NCBI GenBank assembly: GCA_030602105.1
Contig: JAUWAK010000025.1
Location: 1-12,960, forward strand
Source of the DNA: Candidatus Aerophobota bacterium
GTDB lineage: Bacteria; Aerophobota; Aerophobia; Aerophobales; AE-B3A
Direction of reading: 5' to 3'
DNA: 12,960 bases
Part shown: positions 6,587-12,960 of the stretch, piece after piece
Layout of the letters: the number at the start of each line of letters is the position of its first letter
Numbering within the stretch: position 1 is the first letter of the stretch
Notes under the pieces: model-generated
Databases searched by the model: none
What the model was told of the DNA's origin: nothing
Seen by the model: the letters and a program-made list of their open reading frames with translations, nothing else
Made by a program: the position numbers and the translations under genes

Positions 6587-7036
6587 TCAGGAAAAGGATG
6601 CTTCCTTTCCATTTTCTTGAACTTTGTCCTTTGTATCTCTGGAAATCTTCCCAATAGCCACACTCCAGACTAACTGTGAGCGGTTTAAAAGGTCAATAAC
6701 CTTTTTTGGATCGCGGGTCAAGGCAAAAACGCTTTTTCCGTTGGTGAGGAATTTGAGCTGAGAAAGAGGTTCTTCTATCTCTGGCTCGTGTTCTTTCAGA
6801 TAGTCCACGCTTTTTCTTATCTTCTGGAGTGAGATTCCGCTGTCCAGCAGACTTTTGGCTGTATTCAATCTTATCAGATCTACAAAGGAGTAAAGTCTCC
6901 TGCTCCCTGCTTTAGCACTTTCTAGGCTGGGTTTGATGAAGCCGATCTTGTCCCAATATTTAAGCTGGTCATAGGAGATTCCCACCACCTTCAAGACCAA
7001 GCCGGCCCTGTATCCTTTCGCAGCGTCCGATTTCAT
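6587..7036 (-). CDS. MerR-family transcriptional regulator
   Basis: A 149-residue protein with a winged-helix domain of the MerR type near its N-terminus: ISYDQLKYWDKIGFIKPS (about 20-37) contains the recognition-helix region and the YWDxxGF element, and GSRRLYSFVDLIRL (44-57) is the wing and following helix. GISLQKIRKSVDYLKEH (67-83) corresponds to the next helices leading into dimerisation. The remaining region, with FLTNGKSVFALTRDPKKVIDLL, looks like a small alpha/beta C-terminal domain found in a subset of MerR proteins. No conserved Cys cluster for metals is present, so metal sensing is unlikely. Its ATG overlaps the stop of the second ligase gene as ATGA, indicating translational coupling and the last position in the operon. 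It probably regulates the ligase or transporter genes, but no operator was found because the operon promoter lies outside the window. Confidence 0.85.
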   Translation of the reverse strand: MKSDAAKGYRAGLVLKVVGISYDQLKYWDKIGFIKPSLESAKAGSRRLYSFVDLIRLNTAKSLLDSGISLQKIRKSVDYLKEHEPEIEEPLSQLKFLTNGKSVFALTRDPKKVIDLLNRSQLVWSVAIGKISRDTKDKVQENGKEASFS

Positions 7037-8337
7037 ATTTCCCTCTTATCAATCAGCCTTTTTGCCTTGCCTGTGGTTCTGGGCAGAGTTGCCGGTTCCA
7101 CCAGTTGCACCTGAGGAGTCACCAGTAGCTCTACCTTAAACTTAGTCTTGATCTTATTCTGCAGTATCTTCAAATCTTTCAGGGACCCTCTAAAGAGTTT
7201 CTTCTTAATCTCCACCCTCACTTTCATATGATCAAGACCCCCTTTTCTCTCTAGGACAATCTGATAGTTTCTTCCTACCTCGGGCAAACTCATAAGAACT
7301 CGTTCTACTTCTGAGGGAAAGATATTCACACCTCGAAGGACAAACATGTCATCCACTCTACCTTTAATTCGGGATATGCGGCGGTGGACTCGCCCACACC
7401 TGCACTCCTCAGGATATATGTGTGTCAGATCCCCGGTCCTGTATCTCAGAATAGGCATTGCTTCTCTATTTATAGTACTGAGCACCAGTTCTCCCTCTTC
7501 ACCATTTCTTCTAACCTCAAAAGTCTCAGGATCAATAATCTCCATAATGAAATTATCTTCCCAGAGGTGCATTCCTTGCTTTTCTTTGCACTCAAAGGCA
7601 ACTCCAGGACCGTTCATTTCAGAAAGACCGTAGGAATCGTAGGCATCCAGCGAGAAGATTTCCTCGATCCTCCCTTTTGTCGCTTGCGAATATGGCTCTG
7701 CTCCTAGATAAGCTATGCGCAAACTAAAATCATCTCTGGGGCTGAAGCCCATTCTTTCCATAACTTCGGCCAGGTAGAGAGCATAGCTAGGAGTTATGTG
7801 AACGATGGTGGCCTTGAAGTCATGCATCATCTCTATTTGCCGCTCTGTGTTGCCAGTTCCGCCTGGGATTACCAACAGCCCCGCTCTTTCCGCTCCATAA
7901 TGGAAAATGAGACCGCCCGTAAAGAGCCCATAACTCATCATGTTTTGAAAGACATCTTCAGGTCGTGCTCCGGTCATTCTAATGCAACGAGTTATGAGCT
8001 GGGCAGCTTGAGCGATGTCTTTCTGGGTAAAGAGAACAGCTTTAGGTTTACCGGTGGTCCCGGCAGAGGTATGCAACCTTACCAATGGGGACAGGGAACA
8101 GGCCAAAAACCCATACGGATATCCTGCACGTAGGTCTTCTCTGGTGGTAAAAGGAAACTTCTCCAGATCCTTCAGACTCTTTACATTTTCGGGTCGTACC
8201 TTATGTGCGCGGAATGCCTCTCGGTAGAAAGGTACTTTATGATAAACCCTCTCCAGTACTTGCCTTAGCTTTTCTAGCTGGAGCTTCTCCAGGTATTCTC
8301 TGTCAAAATATTCTGGATTCTCTCTTTGAGAACTCAA
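7033..8337 (-). CDS. paaK: Phenylacetate-CoA ligase-like enzyme 2
   Basis: The 434-residue length is typical of PaaK-type adenylate-forming ligases, which turn phenylacetate or a related carboxylate, ATP and CoA into the acyl-CoA, AMP and PPi in the cytoplasm. Motifs in order are the P-loop TSAGTTGKPK at 90-99, DSYGLSE at 234-240, YRTGD at 299-303, GRVDD at 326-330 in the hinge and GVNIFPSEVE at 336-345. The last motif, LPRTTGKAKRLIDKR, carries Lys424, the likely adenylation lysine. The ECRCGR element at 311-316 replaces the CPCGR of many family members. TTG is the start: it shares two bases with the TGA stop of the upstream ligase gene (tatTGag) and has GGAG with a 7-nt spacer. The gene is coupled to merR by an ATGA overlap. 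Phenylacetate, hydroxyphenylacetate, indoleacetate or another acid could be the substrate. Confidence 0.9.
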   Translation of the reverse strand: MSSQRENPEYFDREYLEKLQLEKLRQVLERVYHKVPFYREAFRAHKVRPENVKSLKDLEKFPFTTREDLRAGYPYGFLACSLSPLVRLHTSAGTTGKPKAVLFTQKDIAQAAQLITRCIRMTGARPEDVFQNMMSYGLFTGGLIFHYGAERAGLLVIPGGTGNTERQIEMMHDFKATIVHITPSYALYLAEVMERMGFSPRDDFSLRIAYLGAEPYSQATKGRIEEIFSLDAYDSYGLSEMNGPGVAFECKEKQGMHLWEDNFIMEIIDPETFEVRRNGEEGELVLSTINREAMPILRYRTGDLTHIYPEECRCGRVHRRISRIKGRVDDMFVLRGVNIFPSEVERVLMSLPEVGRNYQIVLERKGGLDHMKVRVEIKKKLFRGSLKDLKILQNKIKTKFKVELLVTPQVQLVEPATLPRTTGKAKRLIDKREI

Positions 8338-9653
8338 TAGGGTTCTCCCCCGGCTGCCCTCTCTCGTTTGTCGATTACTCTCTTTCCTTCAGTCTTTCTG
8401 GCAAAAGATTCGGGTTCAGCCAATGTAACCTTGGCACTAATGCCCAAATCCCGGTGGATTTCTCTTTCGACTGTTGATTTCAAGTCCTGGAGCTTCTTCA
8501 TTTCGTCAAAGAAGACTTCTTCCGAAACTTCCACCAAGACTTTGAGAATATCCTGATCGCCTCTTCGGTCAATCACCAGGCAGCTGCGGGCTTCAACACC
8601 CCGAATTTGGGAAAAGATATGTTCAATCTGCGAAGGAAAGAAGCTCACTCCATTAATGGTGACCATCTCGTCGGTGCGACCAGCTGCTTTTTCCATTCGG
8701 ATGAGACTTCGCCCGCATTCGCACGGAGAAGAATCAAAGCGGGTGATGTCTCCCGTTCGATATCTAATCAGCGGAAATGCCTCCTTGGTGATGGTAGTAA
8801 GCACCAATTCTCCTTTCTTGCCCAGGGGAAGAGGCTTCTTAGTCTGAGGGTCTATTATTTCCGGGATAAGCTCGTCCTCAAAGATATGGAGCCCCTTCTT
8901 CTTTTCACATTCTGCCGCCACTCCTGGCCAGGCTATTTCGCTTAAGCCGTAATTATCGGTTGCCTTTATGTTTAGCTCCTCTTCTATCTCTCTCCGGGTT
9001 GCATCGGAGAAAGGCTCACCGGTAAAAAGGCCCCTTTTAAGGTAAATGTCGGCAGGGCTCAGGCCCTTTTTTCGAATAGCTGCGGCGAATCTCACCCCAA
9101 ATCCCGGGGTGGCTACCAAGGCTGTGGTGCGGTAGTCCCGAGCAATTAGTACCTCTCGTGCTGGATCGAGGTTGGAGCCAGGGATGACTGATGCTCCTAT
9201 TAGTTCAGCACCATAGTGAAAACCTAATCCTCCGCCGAATAGGCTATAATCAAAGCAGATCTGCACCACGTCATCCTTGGTAACGCCCCCCGCGCAAAGT
9301 ACCCGAGCACTCACCTCGGTCCAATGGACTAGATCATTTCTGGTGTAGCCCACAACAATGGGCTCACCAGTGGTCCCGGAAGTGCATTGAAGTCTCACCA
9401 CTTCTCGGAGGGGAACAGCAAACATTTCATAGGGGTAGCTCTGATGTAGAGTTTCTTTGCTAGTGAAAGGGATTCTGGACAGCTCCTCAAGAGAATTAAT
9501 CTCTTCCGGGATTAGTCCCACCTGATTAAATAGCTTTCGATAGAAAGCAACACTTCGATAAACTCGATTAAGAGTAGCCTGGAGTCTTTCTAGCTGTAGC
9601 TGCCGTAGCTCATCCTTTGCCATACCTTCAAATTGAGGATTCCACATCGACAT
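8334..9653 (-). CDS. paaK: Phenylacetate-CoA ligase-like enzyme 1
   Basis: This is the first of two tandem PaaK-type ligases, 439 residues from ATG 9653. I chose this start because AAAGGAG (plus-strand 9664-9670) precedes it by 10 nt; a longer TTG-initiated form reaching 9686 would read through this ribosome site. The family motifs are present: TSGTTGEP at 91-98, DNYGLSE at 233-239, YRTGD at 298-302, CECGR at 311-315 (a CxC element), GRTDE at 325-329, GVSFFPSQIE at 335-344 and a final TEGKRVIDKR with Lys424. The P-loop Lys found in the second ligase is Glu here (GTTGEP). The protein is clearly paralogous to ligase 2 yet strongly diverged, especially in the central substrate-pocket segment (about 120-215). 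It follows livF after 87 nt, whereas ligase 2 follows it with no gap. Two different acyl substrates are likely. Confidence 0.9.
   Translation of the reverse strand: MSMWNPQFEGMAKDELRQLQLERLQATLNRVYRSVAFYRKLFNQVGLIPEEINSLEELSRIPFTSKETLHQSYPYEMFAVPLREVVRLQCTSGTTGEPIVVGYTRNDLVHWTEVSARVLCAGGVTKDDVVQICFDYSLFGGGLGFHYGAELIGASVIPGSNLDPAREVLIARDYRTTALVATPGFGVRFAAAIRKKGLSPADIYLKRGLFTGEPFSDATRREIEEELNIKATDNYGLSEIAWPGVAAECEKKKGLHIFEDELIPEIIDPQTKKPLPLGKKGELVLTTITKEAFPLIRYRTGDITRFDSSPCECGRSLIRMEKAAGRTDEMVTINGVSFFPSQIEHIFSQIRGVEARSCLVIDRRGDQDILKVLVEVSEEVFFDEMKKLQDLKSTVEREIHRDLGISAKVTLAEPESFARKTEGKRVIDKRERAAGGEPY
8345..8348 (-). promoter_or_regulatory. Ribosome binding site of the TTG-started second ligase
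   Basis: On the minus strand, GGAG lies 7 nt before TTG 8337 and inside the last codons of the upstream ligase. The TTG overlaps that gene's TGA, so ribosomes finishing ligase 1 can restart on ligase 2. Confidence 0.65.
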
Positions 9654-9663
9654 GTGCTTCCCT

Positions 9664-9670
9664 CTCCTTT
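9664..9670 (-). promoter_or_regulatory. Ribosome binding site deciding the start of ligase 1
   Basis: AAAGGAG read on the minus strand has a 10-nt spacer to ATG 9653 and 16 nt to the next in-frame ATG at 9647. It marks ATG 9653 as the start and makes the upstream in-frame TTG unlikely. Confidence 0.7.
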
Positions 9671-9740
9671 TTCTGCTGCTTAGCAAACCCGCGGATTTCC
9701 CTTCTACATTCTTCCTGGTACCAATTAACCAGCAGAACTG

Positions 9741-10475
9741 CTACTCCCGGACATCTTTGTATTCCCTTCCCAGATACGCTCTTTTTACTTCACGGTTGTG
9801 CAGAAGTTCTTCCGGGGTTCCCTGAAGGACCACTCTCCCGGTCTCGAGGACATAGGTTCTATTGGACACCTTGAATACTCCTCCAGTATTCTGTTCGACC
9901 AAAAGGATGGTGGTACCTTGGCGATGCAGCTCGGATATTATTTGGAAAATCTGGGCAGCTACCAGGGGAGCAAGCCCCATGGACGGCTCGTCCAGCAAGA
10001 GAAGCTTTGGTCTTGACATGAGAGACCGCCCAATAGCCAGCATTTGCTGTTCACCCCCGCTGAGGGTTCCTGCCACTTGCGATTGCCTTTCTCTCAAAAT
10101 AGGAAAGCGTTCAAATATTGCCTCCATGTCACTCTTAATCCTGGATTTTTCCTCTCTTCTATACCGGTGATAGGCTCCCAGTGTAAGATTCTCCATAACG
10201 GTCAGAGGGGCGAAGAGCTGTCTTCCCTCCGGTACCAGACTGACTCCCCTCCTGATTATTTGTCCGGGGGAGTGGTGTGTAATGTCAAGGTCTTCCAGGA
10301 GAATCTGTCCGGTGACAGAAGAGACCAGCCCCACGATGGAGTTAAGTAAGGTGGTTTTCCCGGCGCCGTTTACGCCGATTAAGGCTACTATTTCCCCTTC
10401 TTTGACGTGCAAAGAGACTCCTTTCAGAGCCTGCATACGCCCGTAGTAACTTCTAAGATTTCGTATGGTTAACAT
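9741..10475 (-). CDS. livF: Branched-chain amino acid-type ABC transporter ATPase LivF
   Basis: This is one of the two ATPases that power a Liv-type importer at the cytoplasmic face. From ATG 10475 the protein has 244 residues, normal for LivF. Walker A is GVNGAGKT at 34-41, the signature LSGGE at 138-142, and Walker B LLLLDEPS at 158-165; the switch position has VEQN, as usual in LivF rather than His. The segment VPEGRQLF (81-88) is the typical LivF Q-loop region. An in-frame GTG at 10493 gives a longer form, but ATG 10475 starts at the conserved MLTIRNLRSYYG and follows the purine-rich GAAGAAGAG. It overlaps the end of livG by 23 nt, so translation is coupled. The ligase genes follow downstream, so its cargo may be an aromatic or branched acid rather than leucine. 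Confidence 0.92.
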   Translation of the reverse strand: MLTIRNLRSYYGRMQALKGVSLHVKEGEIVALIGVNGAGKTTLLNSIVGLVSSVTGQILLEDLDITHHSPGQIIRRGVSLVPEGRQLFAPLTVMENLTLGAYHRYRREEKSRIKSDMEAIFERFPILRERQSQVAGTLSGGEQQMLAIGRSLMSRPKLLLLDEPSMGLAPLVAAQIFQIISELHRQGTTILLVEQNTGGVFKVSNRTYVLETGRVVLQGTPEELLHNREVKRAYLGREYKDVRE

Positions 10476-11244
10476 TCTCTTCTTCTCTTTCACCGAGGTA
10501 GACAGCTATTACTGCTTCGTCATTTTGCACTTCCTTTGGAGTTCCTTCAGCGATAATCTTGCCGGAGTTCAGAACAGTTACCTGGTCGGATACCTCCATT
10601 ACCAGCCCCATGTCATGCTCTACCAAAAGAATTGTGATTCCAGTCTCTCGAATTCGGTAGATAAGCTGGGCCAGCTCATCAGCCTCAGGAACGCTGAGCC
10701 CACCTGCTGGCTCATCAAGCAAAAGCAGCTCCGGTTCCGTAGCCAAAGCCCGGGCAAATTCCAATAACTTTTGTTGTTGAAAGGTAAGATTGGAGGCCGC
10801 CTCGTCCTTCTTAGCCTCTAGCCCCACGAAAGAAAGCATCTCCAGGGAGTAGTCATGGATGCTCTTTTCTTCGCTGCGGGTTCCTTTCAGGTTCATAATG
10901 GCAGCGAAAAGCTCTGATCTGGTTCGGCAATGGCGCCCTACCATGACATTCTCTAGAAGCGACATGTTTTCGAACACCTGCACATTTTGAAAAGTGCGAG
11001 AAATCCCCTTTTCGGCAACAAGATGGGGTCTGAGTCCGTTAATTCTGTGCTGTCTGAACTTAATTGTGCCAGAGGTTGGTGGATATATTCCGCAGATGAG
11101 ATTGAAGATGGTGGTTTTGCCTGCTCCATTTGGACCAATAACGGCCTTAATCTGATGGAGATTTACCTCAAAATCTACCCCGTCTAGAGCAACCACTCCC
11201 CCAAAATTTTTCCGTAGTTCTTGAGTCCGGAGAATTGGGTCCAT
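10453..11244 (-). CDS. livG: ABC transporter ATPase LivG with degenerate signature motif
   Basis: This 263-residue ATPase is the LivG partner in a Liv-type importer. Walker A is GPNGAGKT at 37-44, the Q-loop is SRTFQN at 82-87, Walker B is LLLLDEP at 173-179 and the switch His is His210 (LVEHDMG). The C-terminal KIIAEGTPKEV (229-239) is typical of the family. The ABC signature, normally LSxGQ or LPYGxQ, reads LTFQQQK at 153-159, so the usual glycine is Gln; the codons are three consecutive CAA. ATG 11244 has only a weak purine-rich upstream region (AAAGAAATAAG). The gene starts 32 nt after livM and overlaps livF by 23 nt. The other motifs are intact, so the protein is probably functional, perhaps with altered ATP hydrolysis in one of the two sites. 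Confidence 0.92.
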   Translation of the reverse strand: MDPILRTQELRKNFGGVVALDGVDFEVNLHQIKAVIGPNGAGKTTIFNLICGIYPPTSGTIKFRQHRINGLRPHLVAEKGISRTFQNVQVFENMSLLENVMVGRHCRTRSELFAAIMNLKGTRSEEKSIHDYSLEMLSFVGLEAKKDEAASNLTFQQQKLLEFARALATEPELLLLDEPAGGLSVPEADELAQLIYRIRETGITILLVEHDMGLVMEVSDQVTVLNSGKIIAEGTPKEVQNDEAVIAVYLGEREEENVNHTKS

Positions 11245-11276
11245 TATCTTATTTCTTTCGCCTTTTCGCCCACGAC

Positions 11277-12215
11277 CTAGGACTTTGTTTTCTTCAGCAG
11301 ACCAAGAATTGCTGGAAAGAGTCCCTGAGGTAGAAAAATCACTATGAGTACAAGAATTGCACCGTAGATAAGAATATCATAATCGTGAAATACTCGCAAA
11401 TATTCAGATAAAAGGGTCAACAGTGCCGCGCCTGTGAGTGCTCCCCATACACTCGCCATTCCTCCCACTACGACCATAGTAACCAGGACAATGGAAAAAT
11501 GGAATCCAAAAGGAGTGGGATTGAGAAAGGTGATGAAATGTGCATACAGACTCCCAGCGACAGAGGCGTACACTGCACTCAACACGAAAATTTGGATCTT
11601 GTATTTGGCGGTATTCACCCCCATAATGTTAGCTGCTAGTTCGCCTTCGTGGATGGATCGTAGGGCCCGTCCGACCCGGGAGTGAATGATGTTCAGGGAT
11701 ATGAGCAGCGCAGCTATCACCAAGCCCCAGACAAAATAGTAGTAGTGGATGTCACTGCGAAGCACAAAATTTCCCAATCTAAATCGCGGAATCTGCCCAA
11801 ACCCCGAGGGGCCACCGGTGAAGAATGAAGCCTGGTTAAACACGATATAAACAATGTGGCCAAAGGCCAGGGTGGCCATAGCCAGGTAGTGGCCTTTGAG
11901 TTTGAGGGCGGGGGCTCCGATGAGGAAAGCAATTCCCGCGGTGACCAAAATGGCAGCTGGAAGCGCAAGCCAGGGCGAGACACCAAATTTAGCACTGAGT
12001 ACACCTGAAGTGTATGCTCCAAGCCCAAAAAAGGCAGCCTGTCCTAGGGAAATCTGTCCTGCGTAGCCCATAAATAGGCTCAGGCCAATGGCAATGAGAC
12101 TGTAGATACCTACGAAGACCAGCACATTCAGGTAGTAAGAATTGCCGAGTCCTAGCGGCAAGGCAAGCATCACTGCTGCTAGAGAAAGCAGCGAGAACAT
12201 ATTCCTTTTTCCCAT
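11277..12215 (-). CDS. livM: Liv-type ABC transporter permease LivM
   Basis: A 312-residue permease with about nine or ten hydrophobic segments, the normal size of LivM. Family hallmarks are GYAGQISLGQAAFFGLGAYT at 50-69, LKLKGHYLAMATLAFGHI at 104-121, TGGPSGF at 133-139 and the coupling loop SRVGRALRSIHEGELAANIMGVN at 179-201, which contacts the ATPases. VVVGGMASVWGALTGAALL near the C-terminus and the ending IFLPQGLFP are also typical. With LivH it forms the membrane channel of the importer. ATG 12215 follows AAGGGGAAG with a short spacer. It begins 46 nt after livH and ends 32 nt before livG, in the usual H-M-G-F order. The substrate cannot be told from the permease. Confidence 0.93.
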   Translation of the reverse strand: MGKRNMFSLLSLAAVMLALPLGLGNSYYLNVLVFVGIYSLIAIGLSLFMGYAGQISLGQAAFFGLGAYTSGVLSAKFGVSPWLALPAAILVTAGIAFLIGAPALKLKGHYLAMATLAFGHIVYIVFNQASFFTGGPSGFGQIPRFRLGNFVLRSDIHYYYFVWGLVIAALLISLNIIHSRVGRALRSIHEGELAANIMGVNTAKYKIQIFVLSAVYASVAGSLYAHFITFLNPTPFGFHFSIVLVTMVVVGGMASVWGALTGAALLTLLSEYLRVFHDYDILIYGAILVLIVIFLPQGLFPAILGLLKKTKS

Positions 12216-12261
12216 TACTTCCCCTTCTTGAAGGCTCTGCCAGGAAGATCAAACCTGCACA

Positions 12262-12960
12262 TTAGAACTTCTTGAACTCTGCTCTTTCCCTGCTTCCCAG
12301 AAGTCCGCTGGGCCTGACAAATAGGACTAGAAGAAGTACCACCAGAGCGATGGCATCTTTATACCCGGAAGATATGAAACCCGCTCCCAGGGACTCCATG
12401 ATACCAATGATAAATCCGGCTAATATTGCTCCCACGTTACTTCCCAGTCCTCCTAATACTGCGACGCTGAATCCCTTCACTGCTAACATGGTTCCTCGAT
12501 CGTAATTCATGAGAGCAATGGGGGTGATGATAATTCCGGCCGTGGCCCCAATGCCTGCACTTAAAGCGAAAGACAAAAGAACCATGGTCTTTACGTTAAT
12601 CCCTACCAGACTGGCTGCTGTGCGGTTGACTGCGCAGGCTCTCATTGCTTTTCCAGTTATGGTAAATCCGAAGAAAAGAATGAGAAAAGCTACGGTTGCT
12701 CCCATGATCCCCAGTATCCATAGGGTTTGGGGGAGAATAGTTGCTCCCAGGATGTTTAATGGCTCTTCTCCTGAAAAGGGAGGAAGGATAAAGGTATATT
12801 TGCCCCAGGCAAACATGGCACCGCCCTTGAAGAGAATACTAGCGGCCACGGTGATAATAATGAGTGTGATGACAGAGGGATTCCTTAGAGGATGAATGGC
12901 TGCTCTCTCGAAGGCGGCTCCTATAGCGGTAACAATTAAGATAGAAAGAAAGAAACCTAT
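12262..12960 (-). CDS. livH: Liv-type ABC transporter permease LivH, 5' end outside window
   Basis: The open frame runs without interruption to the edge of the window, giving 232 C-terminal residues; an apparent GTG at 12849 is internal and not the start. The readable part begins IGFFLSILIVTAIGAAFERA, continues into HPLRNPSVITLIIITVAASI and ends LVLFVRPSGLLGSRERAEFKKF. The segments AFERAAIHPLRN and VKGFSVAVLGGLGSNVGAILAG, the loop GKAMRACAVNRTAASLVGIN and the ending VRPSGLLG are characteristic of LivH. About 60 N-terminal residues with the usual NFAHGxF motif lie upstream, as probably does the gene for the periplasmic binding protein. LivH pairs with LivM to form the translocation path. Confidence 0.92.
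   Translation of the reverse strand: MGFFLSILIVTAIGAAFERAAIHPLRNPSVITLIIITVAASILFKGGAMFAWGKYTFILPPFSGEEPLNILGATILPQTLWILGIMGATVAFLILFFGFTITGKAMRACAVNRTAASLVGINVKTMVLLSFALSAGIGATAGIIITPIALMNYDRGTMLAVKGFSVAVLGGLGSNVGAILAGFIIGIMESLGAGFISSGYKDAIALVVLLLVLFVRPSGLLGSRERAEFKKF

Noticed and set aside
9731..9742. AGCAG-AA-CTGCT inverted repeat at the end of livF
   Set aside because: The 2-nt centre is too short for a hairpin and it overlaps the stop codon; likely chance.
12509..12895. 128-codon plus-strand open frame opposite livH
   Set aside because: Antisense to a permease; Met/Ala/Pro-rich composition is what the complement of membrane-protein codons gives.
1..12960. Mobile element, CRISPR, toxin-antitoxin, defence or phage signals
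   Set aside because: No transposase, integrase, repeat array, long terminal repeats or tRNA-based attachment site was found; coding density and gene types look chromosomal.

Overview
The window comes from a bacterial chromosome of moderate GC content. Bacterial features include Shine-Dalgarno sequences, some TTG/GTG starts, a MerR regulator, an SLT-type murein hydrolase and a Liv-type ABC transporter. An anaerobic or low-oxygen lifestyle is suggested, but not proven, by a radical SAM enzyme, a cysteine-rich C_GCAxxG_C_C-type protein and two phenylacetate-CoA-ligase-like enzymes. I cannot assign a phylum from the sequence alone. No rRNA, tRNA, CRISPR array, transposase, integrase or phage gene is visible, and no gene-free stretch exceeds 90 bases.

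The layout is two convergent blocks. The plus-strand block (1-6539) begins with the C-terminal end of a C_GCAxxG_C_C-family protein. It continues with a LysE/RhtB-type exporter, an inositol-monophosphatase-family phosphatase, an SPL-like radical SAM protein with an extra C-terminal cysteine group, a PHP-domain phosphoesterase that overlaps it by 8 nt, and a membrane-anchored lytic transglycosylase with a long helical insertion. After an 88-nt gap holding a plausible sigma70-type promoter comes a pair: an LsrF-like thiolase/aldolase and a zinc-dependent medium-chain dehydrogenase. The first genes look like a loose housekeeping or accessory string. The last two look like a small carbon-metabolism operon.

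The minus-strand block (12960 down to 6587) is a compact operon read right to left: livH (5' end outside the window), livM, livG, livF, two diverged phenylacetate-CoA-ligase paralogues and a MerR-type regulator. Spacing is tight: livG/livF overlap, ligase 1 and ligase 2 overlap TGA/TTG, and ligase 2 and merR overlap ATGA. The simplest reading is an uptake-and-activation module. The ABC transporter would import an organic acid or amino acid, the ligases would convert aryl or related carboxylates to CoA thioesters, and the MerR protein would regulate the unit. The substrate is not determined by the sequence.

The most notable points are the transporter/ligase pair/regulator unit, a LivG whose ABC signature glycine is replaced by Gln, the second cysteine cluster of the radical SAM protein, an LsrF-like enzyme outside any visible lsr context, and the insertion inside the transglycosylase domain. 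I did not see a convincing wholly new system such as defence or mobile genes.
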